From positions 1 through 5,229 of the forward strand of contig DATJXG010000358.1 of assembly GCA_035500455.1 (NCBI GenBank): DNA of 5,229 nt, written 5' to 3'. The DNA is from DATJXG01 sp035500455 (GTDB lineage: Bacteria; Acidobacteriota; Terriglobia; Terriglobales; Acidobacteriaceae). The position numbers were made by a program, and so were the translations under genes. The notes beneath the pieces were generated by a model. That model had not been told where the DNA came from, did not search any database, and was given only the letters and a program-made list of their open reading frames with translations. Position 1 is the first letter of the stretch. Each line of letters starts with the position of its first letter. Of the stretch, positions 1-5,229 are shown in pieces.

Positions 1-443
1 GCATTGCGAAGGGCGGGGCGAAGATGCTGGTTGCGAGCGATCACTTGTCCCAGCTTCTGCAGGCCGGGGACCTTGGCAATCAGCAGCCAGAGGCGCTGCT
101 CGGCGGAGGTACTTTCGGGAAGTTCCAGTTGCTCAAGAAGCTTCGGAGCCAGCCGTTGCGGAGAAAGCCGCGACACCACGAACATCATGGAGTCGCGTAC
201 CGGCGGCCGCCACTTCAGGTAAGCCTCAGGAACCAGCCGCTCGACCGGAACGACCTCGTCCACGATCCACCGGGCCATGGCGTCGCGTAGAGACTGGCCC
301 AGCGGACTGCGCAATGCAGCCTCAACGGCTGCGACGCGTTCGGCGGTCGTGCCGCCTTTAGGCAGGAAGTTAGCAACCGCGGCGCGGAGCTGGCTCGGCG
401 AGAGCCGGTGAAGGCCAGCTTCGAGAGCAGAGGCTTCTAGCAT
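1..443 (-). CDS. AarF/ABC1/UbiB-family kinase-like protein, N-terminal part (runs off left edge)
   Basis: Reading leftward from ATG at 441-443, an uninterrupted frame gives 147 residues and continues past the window edge, so only the N-terminus is visible. The first ~110 residues are a helical, low-complexity-like lead with no motif I recognise. At residues 120-147 comes LLIAKVPGLQKLGQVIARNQ followed by LRPALRN, which contains the KxGQ motif (K130, G132, Q133) and the downstream Arg/Leu-Pro pattern that mark the start of the ABC1/ADCK kinase-like domain. In characterised members this domain binds ATP and supports ubiquinone or other isoprenoid-lipid metabolism at the membrane. The catalytic part lies outside the window, so activity cannot be judged. 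The start is uncertain: an in-frame GTG lies four codons upstream, an in-frame stop follows a little further up, and no good Shine-Dalgarno precedes either start. It sits 114 nt downstream of the thiolase, behind two palindromes, so it may have its own promoter. Confidence 0.7.
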   Translation of the reverse strand, partial: MLEASALEAGLHRLSPSQLRAAVANFLPKGGTTAERVAAVEAALRSPLGQSLRDAMARWIVDEVVPVERLVPEAYLKWRPPVRDSMMFVVSRLSPQRLAPKLLEQLELPESTSAEQRLWLLIAKVPGLQKLGQVIARNQHLRPALRN

Positions 444-470
444 GGGAGCAACCACATCAAGCGTAAGCTC

Positions 471-483
471 TAGGTATTACCTA
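471..483. promoter_or_regulatory. 13-bp palindrome, possible operator before the AarF-like gene
   Basis: TAGGTATTACCTA is a perfect inverted repeat with 6-bp half-sites and one central base. It ends 28 nt upstream of the AarF-like ATG. Read on the minus strand it includes TAATAC, a fair -10-like hexamer, so a bound regulator could block a promoter there. I cannot name the regulator family and the site is short enough to be chance. Confidence 0.3.
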
Positions 484-486
484 TGC

Positions 487-502
487 TGTGACCGCCATCA
501 CG
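487..502. promoter_or_regulatory. Crp/Fnr-type binding-site candidate
   Basis: TGTGACCGCCATCACG matches the Crp consensus TGTGA-N6-TCACA at nine of the ten half-site positions, with exactly six bases between the halves. It lies 44-59 nt upstream of the AarF-like start codon and about 17 nt (centre to centre) from the TAGGTA palindrome. The match and position are seen directly. Binding by a Crp-family regulator is inference, since no such regulator is in the window. Confidence 0.35.
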
Positions 503-527
503 GATCAGGCTGCTCTTCATTTGTCAT

Positions 528-547
528 CTCAACCGGGCCCAGTCGAG
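528..547 (-). terminator. Short hairpin after the thiolase stop codon
   Basis: On the minus-strand transcript this 20-nt stretch folds fully on itself: eight base pairs (two of them G-U) around a GGCC loop, beginning 10 nt past the thiolase TAG. The G-U pairs become A-C mismatches on the plus strand, so the fold favours the thiolase transcript. No U-tract follows, so it is at best a weak or Rho-assisted terminator or a 3'-end-protecting hairpin. Confidence 0.3.
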
Positions 548-557
548 GCTCTAAGCG

Positions 558-1736
558 CTAATTCACGTTCTCGAAAATTCCCGCCGCTCCCATGCCTCCG
601 CCCACACACATGGTTACCATGCCATAGCGTCCGTTACGCCGTTTGAGTTCGCGAATGACAGTTGCCGTCAGCTTCGCGCCGGTGCAACCTAAAGGATGCC
701 CAAGCGCAATTGCTCCACCATTGGGGTTTACGCGCGCAGGATCGAGACCAGTCTCCTTTATTACAGCCAACGACTGCGCGGCGAAGGCTTCGTTCAGTTC
801 GATCACGTCGATATCGCTCAGCTTCAACCCTGCGAGCCTGAGGGCCTTGGGGATCGCGAATACCGGCCCGAGCCCCATTTCCTCCGGCTTGTATCCGGCG
901 GTCGCGAAAGAAACGTAGCGCACCAGCGGTCGAATGCCCAGCGCTTTTGCTCTCTCGGCTGACATCACGACGGCCGCCGCCGCGCCATCCGACATCTGCG
1001 AGGAATTTCCCGCAGTGACCGTACCCCTCGCATGAAAAGCGGGCTTGAGTGACAACAGCGCTTCGAGCGAAGTATCTGCCCGCGGGCCTTCGTCAATCTT
1101 GAAAACTATTTCGTGTTTCTTCGGCTTCGAGCCATTGGGAGTGGTGAAGCTTACCGGCACTGGCACCACTTCATCCTCGAACTTACCTGCCTGAATCGCC
1201 GCAATCGCTTTCTGATGGCTATGGAACGAGAACTCGTCTGCCATCTCTCGCGAAATGCCAAACCGCTGCGCTAGCCGCTCAGCCGTCAGCCCCATGGAAA
1301 GATATGAGTCGGGGTAATTCTCCACCAACCATGGATTGGGTGAAATCTTATGTCCCCCCATCGGCACCAATGACATGGACTCGGTGCCGCCGGCTACGAT
1401 CACTTCCGCCCCGCCACCGGCAATCCGCTCGGCTGCCATCGCGATGGACTGCAGTCCGGACGAGCAGAAGCGGTTGATCGTCATTGCCGAAACTTCTACC
1501 GGCAGGCCGGCCCGCAGCGCGGCGATACGGGCCACGTTCATGCCCTGCTCGGCCTCGGGCATGGCACAACCGAGGATGACATCCTCGATCTCTTTCGGAT
1601 CCAGCTGCGGCACACGCGCCAGCGCTCCCCCAATGGCCACGGCGGCAAGTTCATCGGGACGCGTAGCTCGCAGCGTACCTTTATAAGCGCGCCCCACCGG
1701 CGTGCGCACCGAAGAAACCAAAACCACTTCACGCAT
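558..1736 (-). CDS. fadA: Acetyl-CoA C-acyltransferase (FadA-type thiolase)
   Basis: A complete 392-residue thiolase, the usual length for the family. It catalyses the last step of fatty-acid beta-oxidation: CoA-dependent cleavage of 3-oxoacyl-CoA to acetyl-CoA and a shortened acyl-CoA, in the cytoplasm. All family landmarks are present: nucleophilic Cys91 in NRFCSSG, GGTESMS at 116-122, TAGNSSQMSDGAAA around 241-254, NEAF at 315-318, His347 in GGAIALGHPLG, and the second catalytic Cys377 in MCVGGG. TAGNSSQMSDGA and ISREM resemble E. coli FadA more than biosynthetic acetoacetyl-CoA thiolases, but chain-length preference and direction cannot be read from sequence, so an AtoB-like role remains possible. 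I start at ATG 1734-1736 because GGAGG lies 5 nt upstream; an in-frame TTG four codons earlier would overlap that site. No fadB-type partner is visible nearby. Confidence 0.93.
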   Translation of the reverse strand: MREVVLVSSVRTPVGRAYKGTLRATRPDELAAVAIGGALARVPQLDPKEIEDVILGCAMPEAEQGMNVARIAALRAGLPVEVSAMTINRFCSSGLQSIAMAAERIAGGGAEVIVAGGTESMSLVPMGGHKISPNPWLVENYPDSYLSMGLTAERLAQRFGISREMADEFSFHSHQKAIAAIQAGKFEDEVVPVPVSFTTPNGSKPKKHEIVFKIDEGPRADTSLEALLSLKPAFHARGTVTAGNSSQMSDGAAAAVVMSAERAKALGIRPLVRYVSFATAGYKPEEMGLGPVFAIPKALRLAGLKLSDIDVIELNEAFAAQSLAVIKETGLDPARVNPNGGAIALGHPLGCTGAKLTATVIRELKRRNGRYGMVTMCVGGGMGAAGIFENVN

Positions 1737-1741
1737 GGCAA

Positions 1742-1746
1742 CCTCC
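1742..1746 (-). promoter_or_regulatory. Ribosome binding site of the thiolase gene
   Basis: GGAGG on the minus strand, 5 nt before ATG at 1736-1734. It is the only strong Shine-Dalgarno in the window that decides a start: it favours this ATG over the in-frame TTG at 1748-1746, whose initiation would consume the site. Confidence 0.8.
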
Positions 1747-1763
1747 AAAATCCAATCAACAAT

Positions 1764-1769
1764 ATTATC
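1764..1769 (-). promoter_or_regulatory. Possible -10 element upstream of the thiolase
   Basis: GATAAT on the minus strand matches the sigma-70 -10 consensus at five of six positions and lies in the only AT-rich patch of the gap, 27 nt before the thiolase ATG. No good -35 hexamer sits at 16-18 nt upstream, so the promoter call is weak. If real, it would let the thiolase be transcribed independently of the upstream aceB-TPR pair. Confidence 0.3.
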
Positions 1770-1872
1770 AACCCAAAGAACCCGCTGAGTGACACCGTAA
1801 CTAGTGGCCTGTCGCAGAGCAATCGCTACTGGAGCGGGACCGCCTGTTCTTGTCTTGGAAAGGCCGCACGGA

Positions 1873-1992
1873 TTTCACCTTCGTGAACCTTCGTGTCACC
1901 TTCGTGTTCCTTCGTGGTTAGCTTTTTGACGGCGCCGTCGAAGATCTTTCCACGAAGGAGACGAAGGTTACACGAAGGTTTACGAAGGTAAA
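1873..1992. repeat. Large imperfect palindrome built of CCTTCGTG / CACGAAGG octamers
   Basis: The left arm (1873-1917) carries four exact CCTTCGTG units, at 1878, 1888, 1899 and 1909, spaced 10, 11 and 10 nt. The right arm (1950-1992) carries four inverted units: CACGAAGG at 1951 and 1971, and one-base variants at 1960 (GACGAAGG) and 1981 (TACGAAGG). The reverse complement of the right arm aligns with the left arm over about 43 nt with roughly four mismatches and two single-base gaps. The 32-nt centre contains a perfect 12-bp palindrome, GACGGCGCCGTC (1928-1939), with a few further flanking pairs, so the whole element could fold into one long hairpin or cruciform. Possible roles are an intergenic repeat (REP/MITE-like), a transcript-ending or stabilising hairpin, or a multi-site binding array. 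There is no transposase, and I see no clear target-site duplication. Confidence 0.85.
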
Positions 1993-2041
1993 CTCCACCG
2001 CTTCCGTCGCGCCCCGGTAACGAACTGAAGGCGAGAGTCCA

Positions 2042-3685
2042 CTAGGCGCGCGGCCTTCTGCGTCCTACGCGGTTCAGGATGCGGCGCACTTTTTTCGGCG
2101 ATATGGATAGACGGGCGGCTACGCGGGAGACCTTGCGGCCCTCTCGCTCCCAGACCTTGGGAATAATCAGTTCGGCGAATTCCTCGCTGATTTGCTGAAA
2201 CGTCTTGTCGCCCAGCGATCCTTGCGACCAGGCGCGCAGCGTGGGATTCACGCTGCCGCTGCGCAGCAGTTTGGCTTTCAGCGCCTGCAAATCTTCCCAG
2301 GCGCTGTCGGCGTGATCGTCTTTGCTGAGACTGATGGCCTGGTCATAGTAGCGCCGCGCGGCTTCGGGATCGTCGAAAAAGCGATTGCAACAGGTCAGGC
2401 CCTGCCAGATGTAGGTGTGGGCGAGCAGCCGGCGGTTCTGCGTGTGTTTAGCCAGTTCTGTTGCTTCATGGGCGTAATCCTGGGCGAGACGGCCATGTGT
2501 TCCTGGGGCAGTGCTTTCCGCGATATCTTCTTCCACGCGAGCATTCTCCACCATGCAGAGCAGCAGGCGCGCCCGCGCCATCAGGATGTGGTCGTGTTTC
2601 TCTTCTCCCAGGCGAAAGGCTGTATTCGCTGCCGCCTCCGCGTGTTCAAGATCCCCATTGTCCAGGTGAAGATAAGCGTAATTCAAGTTCACGCTGCCCA
2701 GGCCGTGGTGGTTTCCATACTGCTCGTAGATGACGGCAGCCTCAGCCAACTCAGCCAGTGCTTCACGGCGAAGCTCTTCAAAGCGATGGCGATATTGCGG
2801 CCTGCCCTGGCCGTTGCCGGAACTCCCACGCGCAGCGGCTTTGCGGCGCCGGGCCGCTTCGCTATCAATCTTTCGCCGCAGCTGCAGGGCGATCAACCGC
2901 TTCACATAAGCCATGTTGTTGAGGGAACGGGCCACGTTACGGTGCTGTGTATCGCGCTTCTTATACAGCGCGATGGCGGCCGTAAAGCTGTCAATGGCGT
3001 GCTGGTAGCGCCCCTGGCGGCGCGCGATCCGTCCGTAGGAAGAATGAATGTTGCCCAGGGTGAGATAGTCGTCAGTCGTGCCGAGGACCGCCTCGGCCTC
3101 TTGCAGGATATCGACCGCCTGCTTGGCGTCTCCCTTTTGAAAGAAGAGCCAGCTTTCGAGTACGCGCATCACGGCCGCCATCGGTTGATGGCCGAGGGCG
3201 GATGCCAGCTCCCGGCCCTTTACCGCAAAGGCCAGGGCCTGATCGTACTCCCCCTTCATGCGCAAGCAACGGCCCTTCCAGAAGTTGGCGATGGCCAGCA
3301 GTTCTTTGTCGTCCGTTTCCTGCTCCAGGCCGAGGACGAAATCAAAATGCCGGAGGGCTTCTTCCTTGGATTCTTCCGCCATGGCCATCATGCCTTCGGC
3401 CATGCGCAGGTGCAGGTAATCACGCAGCGGCAGACGCGCACGCACCGATTTGGAGAACCGGGAGACGATCTGCCGGACCAGCGCAGGACGCTGAAAACCG
3501 ATGTCCACCCATTGCGCCAGATACCCGGCAAAGATGGCGGCATTGTTGGCTGTGGGATCGAACCGGGTGATCAGGTACGGGTTGTCTTCCAGACGCGCCA
3601 TGCCGCGTCCCACGCGGCGGCACACCAGGTCCTCCTTAAGCTGCGCTAGAAACTCATGCGTGATCTCGGCGGAGTTGGGACTCAT
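2042..3685 (-). CDS. TPR protein with C-terminal Fis-like helix-turn-helix, putative regulator
   Basis: A 547-residue, predominantly helical protein with no signal peptide or membrane segment, so presumably cytoplasmic. TPR-like helix pairs with the A/G-Y-A/F spacing can be seen around 129-163 (FWKGRCLRMKGEYDQAL), 170-203, 210-243 (YGRIARRQGRYQHAIDSF), 330-362 (NYAYLHLDNGDLEHAEAA) and 422-455 (WQGLTCCNRFFDDPEAAR). Between about 269 and 300 is an Arg/Lys-rich, Gly-containing insert that looks disordered. The C-terminus, 517-540 (KVSRVAARLSISPKKVRRIL), resembles a Fis-type helix-turn-helix and ends in a basic tail, suggesting DNA binding with the TPR region as sensor or protein-interaction module. 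The start ATG follows the aceB stop by 26 nt with no strong Shine-Dalgarno; Met30 is an alternative. The tight spacing implies cotranscription with aceB and possibly a regulatory link to the glyoxylate shunt. I do not recognise a named family; the specific role is inference. Confidence 0.75.
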   Translation of the reverse strand: MSPNSAEITHEFLAQLKEDLVCRRVGRGMARLEDNPYLITRFDPTANNAAIFAGYLAQWVDIGFQRPALVRQIVSRFSKSVRARLPLRDYLHLRMAEGMMAMAEESKEEALRHFDFVLGLEQETDDKELLAIANFWKGRCLRMKGEYDQALAFAVKGRELASALGHQPMAAVMRVLESWLFFQKGDAKQAVDILQEAEAVLGTTDDYLTLGNIHSSYGRIARRQGRYQHAIDSFTAAIALYKKRDTQHRNVARSLNNMAYVKRLIALQLRRKIDSEAARRRKAAARGSSGNGQGRPQYRHRFEELRREALAELAEAAVIYEQYGNHHGLGSVNLNYAYLHLDNGDLEHAEAAANTAFRLGEEKHDHILMARARLLLCMVENARVEEDIAESTAPGTHGRLAQDYAHEATELAKHTQNRRLLAHTYIWQGLTCCNRFFDDPEAARRYYDQAISLSKDDHADSAWEDLQALKAKLLRSGSVNPTLRAWSQGSLGDKTFQQISEEFAELIIPKVWEREGRKVSRVAARLSISPKKVRRILNRVGRRRPRA

Positions 3686-3711
3686 GTTCTGGGCGGATGT
3701 TCCCGGCCGTT
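3686..3711 (-). other. 26-nt spacer between aceB and the TPR gene
   Basis: The aceB TAG and the TPR-gene ATG are 26 nt apart. The spacer has no terminator-like hairpin and no room for a separate promoter with leader, which supports one transcript. It contains only a weak purine stretch (GGGAA), too far from the ATG for a normal Shine-Dalgarno, so translation of the second gene is probably low or coupled. Confidence 0.55.
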
Positions 3712-5229
3712 CTAATCGAGGTAATCATATGCCACCAGCGTCAGGAATTCCGCGAAATCGGGGCTGGTCATCATGCGCTCGAAGATTTCAGCCGCCTCAG
3801 TCATGCGGCCGCCCGGCAACTTGTTTTTCTGCTCAGCGATCACCTGGCGTATCATCTCGCGCGTTACTGGACGTCCGTCGCTGAGCTTGGCGCCGTGCTT
3901 CACCCACTGCCAAACCTGAGAGCGGCAGATTTCCGCGGTGGCAGCATCTTCCATGAGGTTGTAGATGGGAACACAGCCGGAGCCGCGCAGCCACGACTCC
4001 AGGTACTGCAGGCCGACGTCGATGTTCCAGCGCAGACCGGCTTCGGTGATTTCGCCCTCGGTGACCGCCAGCAGGTCCTTGACGGTTACGCTCACATCAT
4101 CACGGCGGATGGTGATTTGGTTTGGCCCTTTCATGTGAGCGTCGAAAACTTCCTTTGCCACCGGCACCAGCCCGGGATGGGCCACCCACGTGCCGTCATG
4201 GCCGGCCCGCACTTCCCGGAGCTTGTCCTGGCGCACTTTTTCCAGCGCTTTCTCGTTGGCCTCAGGGTCGTTCTTGATGGGAATCTGCGCCGCCATGCCG
4301 CCCATGGCGTGAATGCCGCGGCGATGGCAGGTCTGGATCAGCAGATCTACGTACGATTTCAGAAAATGCTTCTCCATGGTGACAATCGACCGGTCGGGCA
4401 GCACAAAGTCGGGACGATTCCGGAATTTCTTGATGTAGCTGAAAATGTAGTCCCAGCGGCCGCAGTTCAAGCCCGCGGAGTGCTCGCGCAATTCGTAGAG
4501 GATTTCATCCATCTCGAAGGCGGCGAGGATGGTTTCGATCAGCACCGTCGCCCGGATGGTGCCGCGCGGGATACCCAGTTCATCCTGGGCAAAGCAGAAG
4601 ACATCGTTCCACAGCCGCGCTTCCAGATGGCTTTCCAGCTTGGGAAGATAAAAATACGGCCCCGACCCCTTGGCCATCAGCCGTTTTGCATTGTGGAAGA
4701 AAAACAGCCCGAAGTCGAAGAGCGACGCTGAGATCGGCTTGCCATCCACGGCGAAGTGCCGCTCCACCAGATGCCAGCCGCGCGGTCGCACCAGCAGGAC
4801 TGCCACCTGCGAACTAAGCTGGTAGCGTTTGCCCTCGGGGCTGACATAGCTGATCGTTCCTTCTACAGCATCGCGCAGATTGAACTGGCCCTCGAGGTTG
4901 TTCTGCCATGTGGGCGAGTTCGAGTCTTCAAAGTCGGCCATGAAGACGCTGGCGCCTGAGTTGAGCGCATTGATGATCATCTTACGATCGGGCGGGCCGG
5001 TAATTTCCACGCGGCGATCGCGCAAGTCAGCGGGGATAGGCGCCACTTTCCAGGAGGCCTCCCGGGTTGGAAGGGAGGCTTCCAGGAACTGGGGCAACTG
5101 GCCTTCGTCGAATCGTGCCTGACGATTCCTGCGCTCCCGTAGCAAAGCCTGGCGCGTCGGTTCGAAGCGCGTGTGCAAGGCCAGCAGGAACTCAGTTGCC
5201 GGCGGGGTCAGGATGCCAGGTTGGGCATC
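3712..5229 (-). CDS. aceB: Malate synthase A (5' end beyond right edge)
   Basis: Condenses glyoxylate with acetyl-CoA to malate, the second step of the glyoxylate shunt, in the cytoplasm. The frame is open to the last base of the window, giving 505 visible residues that begin DAQPGILTPP; the family is about 530 long, so only a few dozen N-terminal residues are missing. The TTG at 5176-5178 is internal, not the start. Residues 248-263 (REHSAGLNCGRWDYIF) fit the malate synthase signature exactly. By analogy with E. coli enzymes, Mg ligands are Glu232 (VLIETIL) and Asp260 (WDY), 28 residues apart as expected, the catalytic base is Asp428 (LMEDAATAE), and a substrate-binding Arg lies in VRPRGWHL at 147-154. 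MADFEDSNSPTW (97-108) and GGMAAQIPIKND (310-321) are also typical. It lacks the large insertion of the G isoform. Isocitrate lyase, its usual partner, is not in the window but could lie upstream. Confidence 0.97.
   Translation of the reverse strand, partial: DAQPGILTPPATEFLLALHTRFEPTRQALLRERRNRQARFDEGQLPQFLEASLPTREASWKVAPIPADLRDRRVEITGPPDRKMIINALNSGASVFMADFEDSNSPTWQNNLEGQFNLRDAVEGTISYVSPEGKRYQLSSQVAVLLVRPRGWHLVERHFAVDGKPISASLFDFGLFFFHNAKRLMAKGSGPYFYLPKLESHLEARLWNDVFCFAQDELGIPRGTIRATVLIETILAAFEMDEILYELREHSAGLNCGRWDYIFSYIKKFRNRPDFVLPDRSIVTMEKHFLKSYVDLLIQTCHRRGIHAMGGMAAQIPIKNDPEANEKALEKVRQDKLREVRAGHDGTWVAHPGLVPVAKEVFDAHMKGPNQITIRRDDVSVTVKDLLAVTEGEITEAGLRWNIDVGLQYLESWLRGSGCVPIYNLMEDAATAEICRSQVWQWVKHGAKLSDGRPVTREMIRQVIAEQKNKLPGGRMTEAAEIFERMMTSPDFAEFLTLVAYDYLD

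Larger units (their letters stand above)
444..557. other. Intergenic region between thiolase and AarF-like gene
   Basis: This 114-nt gap contains, in transcription order, a short hairpin just after the thiolase stop, a Crp-like inverted repeat, and a 13-bp palindrome close to the AarF-like start. I see no small gene in it. The arrangement (3' hairpin, then operator-like sites, then gene start) suggests a transcription boundary, but no convincing -35/-10 pair is visible. Confidence 0.5.
1737..2041. other. 305-nt gene-free gap between the TPR gene and the thiolase
   Basis: No coding frame here looks real. The gap holds the thiolase ribosome binding site and a possible -10 element at its left end, the large palindromic repeat in the middle, and about 50 nt of unremarkable sequence (1993-2041) just after the TPR gene stop. 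No classical stem-loop plus T-tract terminator is visible for the TPR gene, so the large palindrome is the only candidate structure for ending its transcript. The stretch 1800-1870 shows nothing I can assign. Confidence 0.6.

Noticed and set aside
24..290. Open frames on the plus strand at the left edge (4-222 and 24-290)
   Set aside because: They lie opposite the AarF-like reading frame, which carries the KxGQ motif. Their own products look like random translations.
1538..1822. A 94-codon minus-strand frame overlapping the thiolase start, with a hydrophobic N-terminal stretch
   Set aside because: Most of it is a shifted frame of the thiolase N-terminal region. The hydrophobic part comes from the AT-rich leader and ribosome binding site, and there is no separate Shine-Dalgarno.
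1873..1992. Reading the octamer array as a CRISPR array
   Set aside because: Units are 8 nt with 2-3 nt between them and switch orientation at the centre. CRISPR repeats are longer, all in one orientation, and separated by spacers of about 30 nt.
1873..1992. Reading the palindrome as a classical Rho-independent terminator
   Set aside because: Neither strand has a T-tract right after the hairpin, and the stem is much longer and more interrupted than usual. A role in ending transcripts remains possible but is not shown.
2192..3649. A 485-codon open frame on the plus strand
   Set aside because: It is antisense to the TPR gene over nearly its whole length, shows no recognisable domain, and is the kind of long open frame that a GC-rich codon pattern leaves on the opposite strand.
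3697..4731. A 344-codon open frame on the plus strand
   Set aside because: It is fully antisense to the malate synthase gene, which has all family motifs. The plus-strand product has no recognisable motif.
5176..5178. TTG as the malate synthase start
   Set aside because: The frame stays open upstream to the window edge and the upstream residues (ILTPPATEFLLAL) fit the conserved N-terminus of malate synthase A.

Overview
The window reads as bacterial chromosome of fairly high GC content, with four protein genes all on the minus strand, so transcription runs from right to left. From the flavour of the proteins (a FadA-type thiolase starting MREVVLVSS, a TPR protein with a C-terminal Fis-like helix-turn-helix, and an AarF/ABC1 protein) I would guess Acidobacteriota. 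That is recall-based inference, not a search result. I see no RNA gene, mobile-element gene, CRISPR array or phage gene.

Layout in transcription order: (1) malate synthase A, aceB (3712 to beyond the right edge, 5' end missing), the second enzyme of the glyoxylate shunt. (2) After only 26 nt, a 547-residue TPR protein with a C-terminal helix-turn-helix (2042-3685), probably cotranscribed with aceB and possibly a regulator of it. (3) A 305-nt gene-free gap (1737-2041) dominated by a giant imperfect palindrome (1873-1992): four CCTTCGTG units, a central 12-bp perfect palindrome, then four CACGAAGG-type units, at roughly helical-turn spacing. (4) A complete FadA-type acyl-CoA thiolase (558-1736) with a strong ribosome binding site. 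(5) A 114-nt gap (444-557) holding a small hairpin, a Crp-like palindrome and a second short palindrome. (6) The start of an AarF/ABC1/UbiB-family kinase-like protein running off the left edge (1-443).

Metabolically, the thiolase releases acetyl-CoA from fatty acids. Malate synthase condenses acetyl-CoA with glyoxylate, so that carbon can feed biosynthesis. The two genes point the same way but are separated by the palindrome, so they need not share a transcript. The enzymes are ordinary. The parts that merit a second look are the palindromic repeat element, the undescribed TPR-HTH protein beside aceB, and the two operator-like palindromes before the AarF-like gene. I did not find clear evidence of a new multi-gene system.
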